This document shows positions 45,281 through 54,478 of a stretch of 64,000 nucleotides of DNA, in pieces (within the stretch, counting starts at the first letter, position 1; each line of letters begins with the position of its first letter). The notes beneath the pieces were generated by a model. It was given only the letters and a program-made list of their open reading frames with translations. It was not told the origin of the DNA and did no database searches. Origin of the DNA: Marinobacter sp. (GTDB lineage Bacteria; Pseudomonadota; Gammaproteobacteria; Pseudomonadales; Oleiphilaceae); assembly GCA_022565395.1 (NCBI GenBank), contig JAIUMV010000007.1, positions 1 through 64,000 of the forward strand. Reading direction: 5' to 3'. The position numbers and the translations under genes were made by a program.

Positions 45281-46425
45281 GAGCTCACCTGCTCGGTAGG
45301 GTTGCTGGCCAGTTTTATGGGTAAGGCGCGGATGGCCAGTGGCACGGGCACCAGGAACAGCGCCAGCATCAACAGCGGTGGCAGTAGGGTGATGGCAGGC
45401 GCGCCATGGTCTGCCACCGCCACTTGCAGGGCCATGTAATGGGTGGAGGGCATCAGGCCGCCCCATGCCCAGGCAAGGGTGTTCATGTCGCCTCGTGGGA
45501 AGGTAATGCCCATGAAGGCAAAGGCGGGCGCCAGGTAGGCAGCGCAGAGACTGAGGGCCCGGACCTTATCGGATACCAGCGCCAGAATCAGTGTGGCCAT
45601 GGACTGAACCGCCAGCACCATCAGCGCCAGACCTGCAGGCAGCCAGAGGGGGTGCCCGGCTGGTGACCAGCCCAGGGCGTAGTGAAAGATAGCCAGCATC
45701 AGTACACCCTGCAGCCAAAGCGTCAGGGCGATAGGGCTCAGCAACCGCCAGAGTGCGCCGCAGCGCTGTGCCGGCTGCCGGGGGAGGGTGCTTTGCTCCA
45801 GGCGCCAGCACAGGGCCAGTACCGTGGCGACGACGATCAGTATCTGCCACAGGGCGGGTGCAATAGAGGTGACCAGGAAACGGGCGTAACTCATGCCCGG
45901 GTTGTAGAGTGAGGTGATTTGTGGGCGCATGGGGGCGGCTGCCGCCACCGCTGCGGGTAAATCCTGGCCTTGTCCCAGCCGCAGGGTGACACCGACCTGG
46001 GCCGCATAGGCCATGCCAGCACTGGTCATGGCGGAGGCGATAAACTTGCCCGCCAGCAGATACTGGCTGTTGTAAAAGGCGGTGACTTGCGGGCTGGTGC
46101 CGCGCAGCAGGTCACGGCCATAATCCCGGGGTATGATCAGCAGGGCCAGCACCTCACCCCGGTGCAGCGCCTCGGCCCCCGCCAGCGCCGAGGGGAACGG
46201 GTGCATCAGGTCCAGTGCCGGGCTGGCGCCCAGGTGGCGTTGCAGGGCGCGGGACTGGTGGCTGTGGTCCATATCAACCACGCCAACGGGCATGGCCTGT
46301 GGCGCGCCAGTCTCAAACACGGCGACAAAAAGCAGTGTCATCAGGGGTGGCAGCCAGACTACCAGCGCCAACAGCCAGGGTTGTTCCCGCAGGGCTTGCC
46401 AGCCCGTCAACCGGGGTGTGTGCAT
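45277..46425 (-). CDS. ABC-2 type transporter permease (first)
   Basis: A 382-residue permease with the same layout as its neighbour: N-terminal span (WLLALVVWLPPLMTLLFVAVF), periplasmic domain with VGVVDMDHSHQSRALQRHL and LLIIPRDYGRDLLRG, and about five C-terminal spans. Two unequal permeases suggest a heterodimer. It starts 22 bp after the HlyD-type gene. The ATP-binding subunit expected for this family (YbhF-like) is not in the operon. Confidence 0.88.
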   Translation of the reverse strand: MHTPRLTGWQALREQPWLLALVVWLPPLMTLLFVAVFETGAPQAMPVGVVDMDHSHQSRALQRHLGASPALDLMHPFPSALAGAEALHRGEVLALLIIPRDYGRDLLRGTSPQVTAFYNSQYLLAGKFIASAMTSAGMAYAAQVGVTLRLGQGQDLPAAVAAAAPMRPQITSLYNPGMSYARFLVTSIAPALWQILIVVATVLALCWRLEQSTLPRQPAQRCGALWRLLSPIALTLWLQGVLMLAIFHYALGWSPAGHPLWLPAGLALMVLAVQSMATLILALVSDKVRALSLCAAYLAPAFAFMGITFPRGDMNTLAWAWGGLMPSTHYMALQVAVADHGAPAITLLPPLLMLALFLVPVPLAIRALPIKLASNPTEQVSS

Positions 46426-46447
46426 GGCGTTTTCCCGTTTGCGACCC

Positions 46448-47425
46448 TCAGGGCCGCAGCTCCAGTAGCACGCTCATGCCTGCCCGTAAACCGGGAACCG
46501 GCGCCAGCGGGTGCATTTCCACTTCAAAGGTGCGCATGTCAAAGCCCCGCCCCGGCACAGTGGCGCGCCAGGTGGCAAAGTCACCCATCACCGCTACATG
46601 GCTTACCCGGAAGCGGGCGCGCTGGTTAAGGGCAGGTATCTCCAGGTCAAACTCTGCCCCTTCCGGGACCAGGCCGAGCAGATCCTCCCGTACGTTGAAC
46701 AAGGCCCAGGCGTCGCTCAGATCGGTGATCATGACCACCGGGAAGCCTTGCGGTACCAGTTCGCCGGGGTTCAGTAACACGTTGCTGACCACACCGCCGT
46801 GATGGGCGCGGGCGACGGTGTCCTCCAGCAGTTCGGCCACTTCTTCCCGCAGACTGGTGGTGGCCTCTTCGCCTGCCCGACTCGCTTCACGGGTCTCCAC
46901 CCGAGGGCCAGCTTCTGCCAGCCGGAGAATTTCACCGGCGGTGACACGGGTTTTTTCCGCCACCTGCCAGAGGGTGTAGGTTTCGTCCAGGCGCTGGCGA
47001 GCCACTATGCCTTCCTCGGCCAGGGCCCGGATACGCTCATAGGTGGTTTTTGCCAGGGTTTCTGCTGCCTGGGCCTTCTCGTATTCGCTGCGGGCTGCTG
47101 CTATTTTTTCTTCACGGGTACCGCCTTCCACGGCCTGGGCCAGAGAGCGACTGATGGTATCCAGGGCTTCAATCTGTGCCAGCTTGGCCTGCAGTTCTGG
47201 GCTGTCAATCCGGAACATCTGATCGCCTGCTGTCACCGGGTCTCCGCGCCTGACGTTCACCTCCGCCAGCCGCCCGGGTACTTTCGATGACACCATGTAC
47301 TGGCGGGCTTCCGCCTGCCCCTGCAGTTGCAACGGCGGTGTGCTGTAGGCGCGCCAGAAAACCACCGCCAGAATGACGGTGACGGCGGCCAGGGCGGCCA
47401 GAATCAAAAGTCGGCGGCTGGTCAC
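46448..47425 (-). CDS. HlyD family membrane fusion protein
   Basis: A 325-residue periplasmic adaptor with an N-terminal membrane anchor (LLILAALAAVTVILAVVFW), a split lipoyl domain (GRLAEVNVRRGDPVTAGD and ARAHHGGVVSNVLLNPGELV), a helical hairpin between about 70 and 190, and a beta-barrel to the C-terminus. It would link the ABC-2 permeases to the TolC-like protein. It overlaps that gene by 4 bp (ATGA). Confidence 0.9.
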   Translation of the reverse strand: MTSRRLLILAALAAVTVILAVVFWRAYSTPPLQLQGQAEARQYMVSSKVPGRLAEVNVRRGDPVTAGDQMFRIDSPELQAKLAQIEALDTISRSLAQAVEGGTREEKIAAARSEYEKAQAAETLAKTTYERIRALAEEGIVARQRLDETYTLWQVAEKTRVTAGEILRLAEAGPRVETREASRAGEEATTSLREEVAELLEDTVARAHHGGVVSNVLLNPGELVPQGFPVVMITDLSDAWALFNVREDLLGLVPEGAEFDLEIPALNQRARFRVSHVAVMGDFATWRATVPGRGFDMRTFEVEMHPLAPVPGLRAGMSVLLELRP

Positions 47426-48840
47426 TGGACGGGTTCTCCCTCTGCCAGATAAGTGAAGATGGCCTCTTGCTGGCCGCTAAGGCTGAGCAGTTGTGCAAAG
47501 GACACGACAAAACGGAATGCGGCGGCATCCCGCCGGGTTTGTATGGTGGACAAGAATGCCTGGGCATCAATGACATCCTGGGCGCGCCCCAGGCCCTCCG
47601 CAAACGCCCGCTCCTGCAGATGCAGGGTTTGTTCTGCCAGGGCGAGGGTGCTGGCAAGGTCGCGGTGTTCCAGTAAGGCCTGGCGTGCTTCACGGTATTG
47701 GTGATCCAGCAGCAAAGTCAGCTTGCGTTCCGCTGCCTGATGCAGGTGGCCGAGCTCCGTCACGGTGCTGTCGGCGGCCCGGACTTTGCCCCGGCGTCCG
47801 CTGCGGTCCACCAGTGGCATGCGCACGCCGACGCCAATCAGCCAGTCGGGTGACAGGTCGCTGGCCAGCGAGTCTTCTTCATAAACGTTGTAACTGCCGA
47901 ACATGAACAGGTTGGGGTGGTAAAGGCCGCGGCTTGCGCTGGCAACCCGTTCCGCCTGGCTTTGTTTGTTTGCCAACAGTTGCAGGCTGGGGTGCCTGGC
48001 AAGGCCGGGTTCAAATTCGGGCTGCGGGGGTAGGGCTGTGACGGTAAACAATGAGGTGGTTGGCATCAGCACCGGGTTGTGGGCATCATTCTGATGTACC
48101 AGGGAGGCGAGTGCCTGGCGAGCACTGTCGCGCTGCTCCCGCAGTGCGCGGGTGGTGATGCGGGCCTGATCATAGGCGGATTCAGCCACCAGCCGTTCAA
48201 CCCGCGCAATTTGCTGCTGTTCCTCCAGCGCCTGGGCGGAGCGGAAGTGGCTGGCCAGCGCGTCTTCGGCCTGCTGCTGCGTTGCCAGGGCTCGTTCGGC
48301 CATTACCAGCCCATAGTAGATGTGGATGAGTTCCATGAACCGGGCCCGGTGAATGTCCTCCAGTAGCACGGTGGCCTCCTGCTCACCGAGGGCCAGCAGG
48401 TCCCGCGCGCTACTGATTTTGCCGCCGGTATAGAGTGGCCAGAACAGCGCCAGGGAGCTGCGGGTGACATTACGGCTGGTAACGGGTGTGCGAAAGGCGT
48501 CGGTGCCCCCCAACAAGTCGATTAACAACTGGCCGGGTACGGTATCTGCGGCACTGTTCAGGGGGTTGAGAGCCAGCGCATCCAGCTCAATGGGCGCATC
48601 CAGACGGGTGTAGGAGGCCACCAGATCCACCTGAGGCAGTAGCAAATGTGTGCTGCTGGAAAGCAGGGCCGCTGCTCTGGCCTGGGCGGCCTGCCCGGCA
48701 GCAATGTTATCGTCTGCCTGTTGCAGCTGATACCAGGCCTCCGTCAGTGTCAGTGCAGTTGTGGCTGAATGAACAGTTGGCGAGGCACCGAAAACCAGTG
48801 CCAGTAGCAGCGCTTTGAAGCCTGTGCCTTGACGATACAA
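47422..48840 (-). CDS. TolC-like outer membrane efflux protein
   Basis: A 472-residue outer-membrane factor with a signal peptide (ALLLALVFGASPTVHSA) and two long alpha-helical repeats typical of TolC (LTEAWYQLQQADDNIAAGQ in the first; SQAERVASASRGLYHPNLF in the second). The start is TTG, supported by GGAGGT six bases upstream. First gene of the four-gene efflux operon. The 269 bp upstream (48841-49109) hold no gene I can support. Confidence 0.9.
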   Translation of the reverse strand: MYRQGTGFKALLLALVFGASPTVHSATTALTLTEAWYQLQQADDNIAAGQAAQARAAALLSSSTHLLLPQVDLVASYTRLDAPIELDALALNPLNSAADTVPGQLLIDLLGGTDAFRTPVTSRNVTRSSLALFWPLYTGGKISSARDLLALGEQEATVLLEDIHRARFMELIHIYYGLVMAERALATQQQAEDALASHFRSAQALEEQQQIARVERLVAESAYDQARITTRALREQRDSARQALASLVHQNDAHNPVLMPTTSLFTVTALPPQPEFEPGLARHPSLQLLANKQSQAERVASASRGLYHPNLFMFGSYNVYEEDSLASDLSPDWLIGVGVRMPLVDRSGRRGKVRAADSTVTELGHLHQAAERKLTLLLDHQYREARQALLEHRDLASTLALAEQTLHLQERAFAEGLGRAQDVIDAQAFLSTIQTRRDAAAFRFVVSFAQLLSLSGQQEAIFTYLAEGEPVQ

Positions 48841-49109
48841 ATGCCGACCTCCCTGTGGATTGGCTTCAGTGCTTCGGCTGGATGTCCTGCAAAGTCACTG
48901 GCATGGCGCCTGCGTTAAGTGTGGATGCAAGCGTTTACGAAACCTTGGATTGATTGGTTCAATAAAGCACAGGGCGGTTAGGGCTGCAAGACAGGCCAGT
49001 CTGGGCATCAGTAGCCGAGTTCTCCATGGCGATATCCTAACCTCATGGCATCTCGCTGGATGAATCGCTATGCTGGCTGAGCATTGAATGCCAACCCAGG
49101 GAGTTTCCA

Positions 49110-49499
49110 GTGACAACGGATGAGCAAGTCGAGCAGTGGCTGAGGGACATACAGTTTACCTCACCGGCACAGTGTCCTCTGGTGCAGGATCTTCGCACCC
49201 TGGTGCGGCAGCTGGCCCCGGATGCGCGGGAGCGGGTCATGTATGGTGGCCTGTTGTACGAGCTGGGGACGGCATTCTGTGGCATTTTCCCTTACAAAGG
49301 CCATGTGTCGGTGGAATTCAGCCGTGGTTGTGATCTGGAGGATGCCCACGGGCAGTTGGAAGGGTCAGGCAAATGGCGCCGCCACGTCAAACTGCACAGT
49401 ACCGACGATATTGTTACCAAGCATCTTGAGACCTATCTGCTACAAGCCTATAAAGTGGCGAGCGCGGGGGTATTCGTCCCCGGGATCAAACCCCAATAG
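49110..49499 (+). CDS. DUF1801 domain protein
   Basis: A 129-residue protein of the DUF1801 (YdhG-like) fold, related to frataxin-fold iron-binding proteins by structure. VRQLAPDARERVMYGGLLYE and GHVSVEFSRGCDLED are family-like. The start is GTG with GGAG seven bases upstream. It is 12 bp before an arsenite-transporter remnant. Function unknown. Confidence 0.75.
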   Translation: MTTDEQVEQWLRDIQFTSPAQCPLVQDLRTLVRQLAPDARERVMYGGLLYELGTAFCGIFPYKGHVSVEFSRGCDLEDAHGQLEGSGKWRRHVKLHSTDDIVTKHLETYLLQAYKVASAGVFVPGIKPQ

Positions 49500-49511
49500 G
49501 CGCCACGGGCT

Positions 49512-49893
49512 ATGAGCCGGCAACAGCTGGAGCGCTATCAGGTCTGGTGTTATCTGGCCGCGATCCTGCTGGGTCTCCTGCTTGGCCTGGTGGCGCCATC
49601 CCTGGGCCAAGGGCTGGACTGGCTGTTATGGCTCCTGCTGGGACTCCTGCTTTACACCACTTTCACCCAGGTACCCCTGATCCATCTGCAGGATGCCATC
49701 CGGCGCCCGCGGTTTCTGCTGGCCGCTGTCCTCGGTAATTTTGTCCTGTTGCCAGCCCTTGCCGCCCGGCTATGACCTGGCGGTCGTGGTTATCGTTCTG
49801 CAATCATTGGTGGAGCTGTTCGGTATGGTGGTTTACCTTTGGTGGGTGCCTGACCGTTTATTCCCTTCGACGCCCGGAGGCCATGCGTTATGA
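49512..49893 (+). pseudogene. Remnant of an ACR3-type arsenite efflux transporter
   Basis: The first frame (49512-49775) encodes 87 residues like the N-terminus of ACR3/bile-acid-symporter arsenic proteins (WCYLAAILLGLLLGLVAP, YTTFTQVPLIHL, FLLAAVLGNFVLLP). It then stops, and the next frame carries PGYDLAVVVIVLQSLVELFG and VVYLWWVPDRLFP, the C-terminal end of the same family. About 190 middle residues are missing and the two parts are out of frame. The break is near GNFVLLP, a string resembling the pre-C-terminal region, so recombination between similar segments may explain the deletion. The C-terminal frame ends overlapping the HAD start. Confidence 0.82.
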
Positions 49894-51578
49894 AGCAACG
49901 ACTGCCGAATCTGCCGCCACCCCGTGTGATGCTGTTCGACTGGCATGGCACGCTGGTGAATACCCATGATGCCATGTTTGCGTCCATGGAAGAGATGCTG
50001 CCGCAGCTGGAAGAGCTGAATCTGGTTGAAAGGCTATTGCCAGAGGATCAGTGCAAGACGCCGGACGACGCCAGACTGGTACGTTACATTCGTATCTTTC
50101 GCCGCCTTCATCCTCGTATTCTGGCGGAGCGCCGGGTGTCCCGCACGGATATCTTCAATGCGATTTTTGGCGCCGATCGTGAGGCCAAACGCATTGCCCA
50201 CGCCGCCTATAATGCCTGCTACCGCAAACACTTTGGTGAGGTCACGCCGTTTCAGCAAGGGGTGTATGAGTATCTGCGGGCCTGCAAGGCGCTGGGTATT
50301 CGTCTGGCGATAGCCACGAACCGGAGCCGGGAGTTTCTGGATAAGGAACTGCAAACCCTGGAGGGCGGGCGTTGGCAGGATCTGTTTGACGTGACGGTTT
50401 GTGCGGATGATGTGACCCAGTACAAGCCGGACCCGGAAATCATCCAGCAGGCCCTGGCGCTGCTGGAGGTGCCCGCCGGGGAGGAGATCTGGTACGTCGG
50501 CGATAGCTATGTGGATATGGTGACAGCCCAGAATGCGGGGGTTATGCCGGTCTTCTATGACGGTGCCTGTTGGGGGGCGGATCGCATTGCCAGCTGGTTC
50601 GGCCCGGATGAGGGGCCAGGGCTGATTCTGGACAGTTTTGATGACCTGATGGACCGCCTGGCGACCTTTGAACAGGATGTGCCGGGCTGTTTCAGTCAGC
50701 CTTTGGCGAAAGTGCGTCCCGGCCACTACCCGCCGCCCGAACCACCACCGCCCCGGGTAGAGCCTGACTGGCACCCGGCGCTGGCCAAATTGATGCGCCC
50801 GGATGTGATTCTGTTTGACTGGCACGCCACTCTGGTGGACACCCTGGATGCCATGTACCACGCGGTGGATGATATGTTGCCTGACTTCCATCACCTGGGG
50901 CTGATGTCCCGTATGGTGATGCCGGAGGACAGCAAAACCCCGGAAGACGCCCGCCTGGTGGCCTACGTGCGGGACTATGCCCGGCTGCACCCCAAGGTGA
51001 AGGCTGATCGCAAGATTTCCCGCACGGATATATTTGAAGTGCTGTTCGGTGATGATCAGGAAGCCAAGCAGATCGCTCACAAGGCGTTCAACCGTCACTA
51101 CCGCAATCACTATGGCACGGTGAAGGCTTTTGAGCCCAGAGTGAGGGCGTTGCTGGAGGAGCTGCGACGGCTGGAAATTGCAGTGGGTGTGATAACCAAC
51201 CGGGATCGGGAATTTTTTGAGCATGAACTGGAAGCGGTGGAAGGCACCGGCTGGGCCCATCTGTTTGACACCGATGTGTGTGGCGATGACACGCCCTTGC
51301 GTAAACCGCATCCCGACCAGTTGCTTCTAGCGGCGGACAAACTGGGCTACGGCCCGGCTGCCAATGTCTGGTATGTGGGTGACAGCACCACCGATATTAT
51401 CGCGGCGAAGCGGGCGGGGATCACCGGGGTATTCTTCAACGGTGCCCAGTGGGACCTGCCCTGGCTGGAGCGGATATTCCCGGGGACCGTCAGGCACCCC
51501 CACAAGCCGGATGTGGTGGTGAATGATTTTTCTGAGTTCTGGGCGCTGGTGCTGGCCTGTGAGACCGGGCCAGCCTGA
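49890..51578 (+). CDS. Tandem HAD-superfamily protein with DxH motif in both copies
   Basis: A 562-residue protein of two homologous HAD domains (about 1-270 and 295-560) joined by a proline-rich linker (PPPEPPPPRVEP). In both, motif I is FDWHxTLV: the nucleophile Asp is kept (D17, D310), but the acid/base Asp at +2 is His (H19, H312). Other HAD motifs are present: ATNRSR / ITNRDR, KPDPE / KPHPD and YVGDSYVDM / YVGDSTTDI. CKTPDDARLV and SKTPEDARLV show the shared cap. Its ATG overlaps the arsenite-transporter remnant. Substrate unknown; phosphatase activity may be altered. Confidence 0.85.
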   Translation: MKQRLPNLPPPRVMLFDWHGTLVNTHDAMFASMEEMLPQLEELNLVERLLPEDQCKTPDDARLVRYIRIFRRLHPRILAERRVSRTDIFNAIFGADREAKRIAHAAYNACYRKHFGEVTPFQQGVYEYLRACKALGIRLAIATNRSREFLDKELQTLEGGRWQDLFDVTVCADDVTQYKPDPEIIQQALALLEVPAGEEIWYVGDSYVDMVTAQNAGVMPVFYDGACWGADRIASWFGPDEGPGLILDSFDDLMDRLATFEQDVPGCFSQPLAKVRPGHYPPPEPPPPRVEPDWHPALAKLMRPDVILFDWHATLVDTLDAMYHAVDDMLPDFHHLGLMSRMVMPEDSKTPEDARLVAYVRDYARLHPKVKADRKISRTDIFEVLFGDDQEAKQIAHKAFNRHYRNHYGTVKAFEPRVRALLEELRRLEIAVGVITNRDREFFEHELEAVEGTGWAHLFDTDVCGDDTPLRKPHPDQLLLAADKLGYGPAANVWYVGDSTTDIIAAKRAGITGVFFNGAQWDLPWLERIFPGTVRHPHKPDVVVNDFSEFWALVLACETGPA

Positions 51579-51587
51579 GCGGAGGCC

Positions 51588-52868
51588 TTACTCTGTGGCC
51601 GGGCCGGCAGCGCTGGCGGGTAAATCCTCAAGCCGCAAGGCAATGCCCTCACCGTTGATGGTTTGCATGGCGCGTTCGATATCCAGCCCCAGCACCACCG
51701 CACCCATGAATTGGCCATCGCGCTGATGCACCGGGGTTGAGACGATCACCTGAAAATGCCGGGCTGAGTCATCGAAGTAGATGGGGTAGAGGTGGCTCTC
51801 CCCCGGGGGCAGGTCAACCACTCTCAGGAATTTGTCTTCGTTGCCCTGCCAGTAGTCTGACGTCAGGTGGCTCAGCGCAGTGATGGCACCGACATCGTCA
51901 AAGATAAAGGCTTCCGTCACCAGCCCCTGGTGACGCTCCTGCCAATCCCGCAACCGGCGTGAGTCCGGATGTTCAAGCAGTTGTTTGGCCAGCGGTGATG
52001 CCATGACGGGTGCCATGGCCTCCCATTGTCGGTCCAGATTCAGCAGTTCGCCCATGGATTGATAGCGCATGCCACTGAGGAGGTTACCCTCAATATTCAG
52101 GTTTGACCGGAGGTCTTTCATCAGTAGCTGAGTAAGCGCTTTTACGTGGTCCTGCTCAACCGGGCTGAGGGCGAAGTCCTTGCTGACACAGTCGGCAATA
52201 TGGGTGTTGAACCGGGTCAGGAAGGTCGGGTGTTCAGTGGCGACGCGGCGATTGATATAAAAACTTAAGGGCGCGAAGCGCAGGAAGTGCCCATACAAAA
52301 CCGGTGGCGCACCTGTCGCACTGGCAGTGGCACTGGCCTGAAGGTGCTCCAGCAGTCGCAGGTCGGTCATGATGGCGTCAATCCGGTCCCGGTAGAGCAG
52401 TGTTAAAAGCTGTTCAGGCACATTGGCTTGCATATGGATGGGGTAGCCGTGTTGCGCCATCCAGGCGGCTTCGTTGCTGCCCGCGATCACGCCAATCCGT
52501 GCCTGGCGGTAGTCAGTCAGCGGTCGCTTGGAGAAAAAAAACCACTTCTCCAAAGCGATAGGTGAACTGGCAACGGCGTATTGGTCCAGCGTATCTGAGG
52601 GATCCACCGCATAGTAGCCATCCACCATGCGATTGCGCAGCGAGTGTACGGCCCGGTTAGGCGGAACCGCTACGGTGGTGGCGGTCCACTCCATTTTTTC
52701 CAGTATGCACTGTACCGTCTCTACCGTGGAGCCTCGAACGCCCGTGCTGGCACTCCCGGGCGACACGGCAATCTGATAAGGGGGGGCATGGAAGGTATGC
52801 AGGAGCAGATTGCCCGCGCTCAGCCCAGCGGAAGCTGTCAGCAACAAAAGGGTGGCGAGTATGCGCAT
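51588..52868 (-). CDS. Periplasmic SBP-like protein with a C-terminal Cache/PDC-like region
   Basis: A 426-residue exported protein with a signal peptide (ATLLLLTASAGLSAG). Residues about 20-245 resemble type 3 solute-binding proteins (ETVQCILEKMEWTATTVAVPP, RIGVIAGSNEAAWMAQ, DAIMTDLRLLEHL). Residues about 260-415 look like a PDC/Cache sensor (FIFDDVGAITALSHLTSDYWQGNE, FQVIVSTPVHQRDGQFMGAVVLGLDIE). These pieces normally sit in front of a kinase or GGDEF, but none follows here and no membrane anchor is seen at the C-terminus. A stand-alone ligand-binding partner is possible. Confidence 0.68.
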   Translation of the reverse strand: MRILATLLLLTASAGLSAGNLLLHTFHAPPYQIAVSPGSASTGVRGSTVETVQCILEKMEWTATTVAVPPNRAVHSLRNRMVDGYYAVDPSDTLDQYAVASSPIALEKWFFFSKRPLTDYRQARIGVIAGSNEAAWMAQHGYPIHMQANVPEQLLTLLYRDRIDAIMTDLRLLEHLQASATASATGAPPVLYGHFLRFAPLSFYINRRVATEHPTFLTRFNTHIADCVSKDFALSPVEQDHVKALTQLLMKDLRSNLNIEGNLLSGMRYQSMGELLNLDRQWEAMAPVMASPLAKQLLEHPDSRRLRDWQERHQGLVTEAFIFDDVGAITALSHLTSDYWQGNEDKFLRVVDLPPGESHLYPIYFDDSARHFQVIVSTPVHQRDGQFMGAVVLGLDIERAMQTINGEGIALRLEDLPASAAGPATE

Positions 52869-52906
52869 GGCGAAAGCGTCCCTGCAAAGCTGAGAGTATT
52901 GCGTTA

Positions 52907-52915
52907 ATTATAGCA
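52907..52915 (-). promoter_or_regulatory. Extended -10 promoter for the SBP-like gene
   Basis: TGCTATAAT on the minus strand is a perfect extended -10 element, about 40 bp before the start of the SBP-like gene. No good -35 is present, as usual for this class. Confidence 0.55.
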
Positions 52916-52945
52916 CTGCCGCTTCATCGGTTGGTGGATGGCACC

Positions 52946-54478
52946 TTAAATCGCATCAAGGTTGCCGAGCAGCCAGTCACCGCGCTTAAGAATGGCGTCC
53001 TGCCTGTCCGCCGCCTGACGATCCCAGTTGCGGTACATCATGGTCATGCGGGGGTTGCCGGCAAACTGATCACGGTGGCGATGGAGAAAGTGCCAATAGA
53101 GGGCGTTAAAGGGGCAGGCGTCCTCCTCCGTGACTTTACTGACCTTGTAGGGGCAATGGCTGCAGTGGTCCGACATGCGCTGAATATATTTACCGCTGGC
53201 GGCATAAGGCTTGGACCCCAGGTAGCCCCCGTCAGCATGCATGACCATGCCCAGGGTATTGGGCAGCTCCACCCAGTCATAGGCATCCACATAGACCGCC
53301 AGATACCAGTCACAGATGGCCTCTGGCCGTATGCCCGCCAGCAGGGCGAAGTTGCCCGTCACCATCAGGCGCTGAATGTGGTGGGCGTAACCGTTACGCC
53401 AGGTGGCGTCCAGGGCCTTGTGCATGCAGCGCATACGGGTCTTACTGGTCCAGTAAAACCAGGGCAGGTCGCGGTCATTTTGCAGGGCATTCTGCTGCGC
53501 GTACGCGGGCATGTGCAGCCAGTAGATGCCCCGAACATACTCCCGCCAGCCAATGATTTGACGGATGAAGCCTTCCACGGCATTCAGCGGTGCTGCCCCC
53601 TGGTAATAGCGCTGTGCGGCGGCCTCACAAACATCTCTGGGCAGTAGCAGCCCACAGTTGATATAGGGCGACAGGATGGAATGGAACAGCCAGTCTTCCT
53701 GTTCGGACATGGCGTCCTGAAAGTCACCGAAGCAGGGTAGGGCAAAATCCAGAAAGTAGGCCAGGGCATCCTCGGCCTGTTCGGCGGTGACCGCAAAGTG
53801 GAAATCATCCGTCGTGCCGTAGTGATCGAGAAACGCCTGCTCCACCAGGTCAATAACTTCCCGGGTGATGGCGTCCGGCTCAACCCGCCATGGCGCCGGG
53901 GCAGGGGGGGTGCCGGTCCACTTCTGCCGATTGTCCCGGTCAAAGTTCCATTGTCCCCCTTCCGGGTTTCCCTCGGGAGTCATCAGCAGGCCAGTCTGCC
54001 GCCTGACCTCACGGTAGAAATACTCCATGCGCAGCTGCTTGCGGCCCTGAGCCCAGCGGGCAAACCACGCCTTGCTGACGAGAAAGCGATCATCCGGCAG
54101 GATCTCTACCGGCAGGTTCAGGCGTGCTGACCAGCGCTGGATATCATCATGCAAGCGCCACTCACCGCACTCTGTGGTGATCAGGCGGGCTGGATGGTGG
54201 CGTGTACAGGCGTCCTTCACCACATCACAGAGGCTGGTAAGAGGACTGTCCGGATCATAGGTGTGGTAGTCCACGGTCCAGCCGGCAGCCCGGAGCTGCT
54301 CGGCAAAGTGGCGCATGGCGCTGAACAGCAGCACGATCTTTTTCTTATGATGGCGGACATAACGGGCCTCGTCGCCCACCTCTGCCATCAGGATGCGGTC
54401 ACGGCACGGGTCGCCATCCTGCAAGGCGCTGAGGGTAGTGCTTAGCTGGTCACCCAGGATCAGTATCAGGTTGCGCAT
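52946..54478 (-). CDS. phrB: Fe-S bacterial photolyase/cryptochrome (PhrB, (6-4) type)
   Basis: A 510-residue photolyase-related protein of the FeS-BCP group. It begins NLILILGDQLSTTLSAL and keeps the four cluster cysteines at 351, 439, 442 and 455, one residue offset from Agrobacterium PhrB (350, 438, 441, 454 as recalled). Members repair (6-4) photoproducts with FAD and a lumazine antenna. The frame is open 64 codons upstream, but homology starts at ATG 54478. The ribosome site is weak. Divergent from the 7TM diguanylate cyclase with a 186-bp gap. Confidence 0.9.
   Translation of the reverse strand: MRNLILILGDQLSTTLSALQDGDPCRDRILMAEVGDEARYVRHHKKKIVLLFSAMRHFAEQLRAAGWTVDYHTYDPDSPLTSLCDVVKDACTRHHPARLITTECGEWRLHDDIQRWSARLNLPVEILPDDRFLVSKAWFARWAQGRKQLRMEYFYREVRRQTGLLMTPEGNPEGGQWNFDRDNRQKWTGTPPAPAPWRVEPDAITREVIDLVEQAFLDHYGTTDDFHFAVTAEQAEDALAYFLDFALPCFGDFQDAMSEQEDWLFHSILSPYINCGLLLPRDVCEAAAQRYYQGAAPLNAVEGFIRQIIGWREYVRGIYWLHMPAYAQQNALQNDRDLPWFYWTSKTRMRCMHKALDATWRNGYAHHIQRLMVTGNFALLAGIRPEAICDWYLAVYVDAYDWVELPNTLGMVMHADGGYLGSKPYAASGKYIQRMSDHCSHCPYKVSKVTEEDACPFNALYWHFLHRHRDQFAGNPRMTMMYRNWDRQAADRQDAILKRGDWLLGNLDAI

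Noticed and set aside
50034-51311. 425-codon frame antisense to the tandem HAD gene
   Set aside because: Its length comes from the GC-rich third-position pattern of the HAD gene; no motif or ribosome site supports it.
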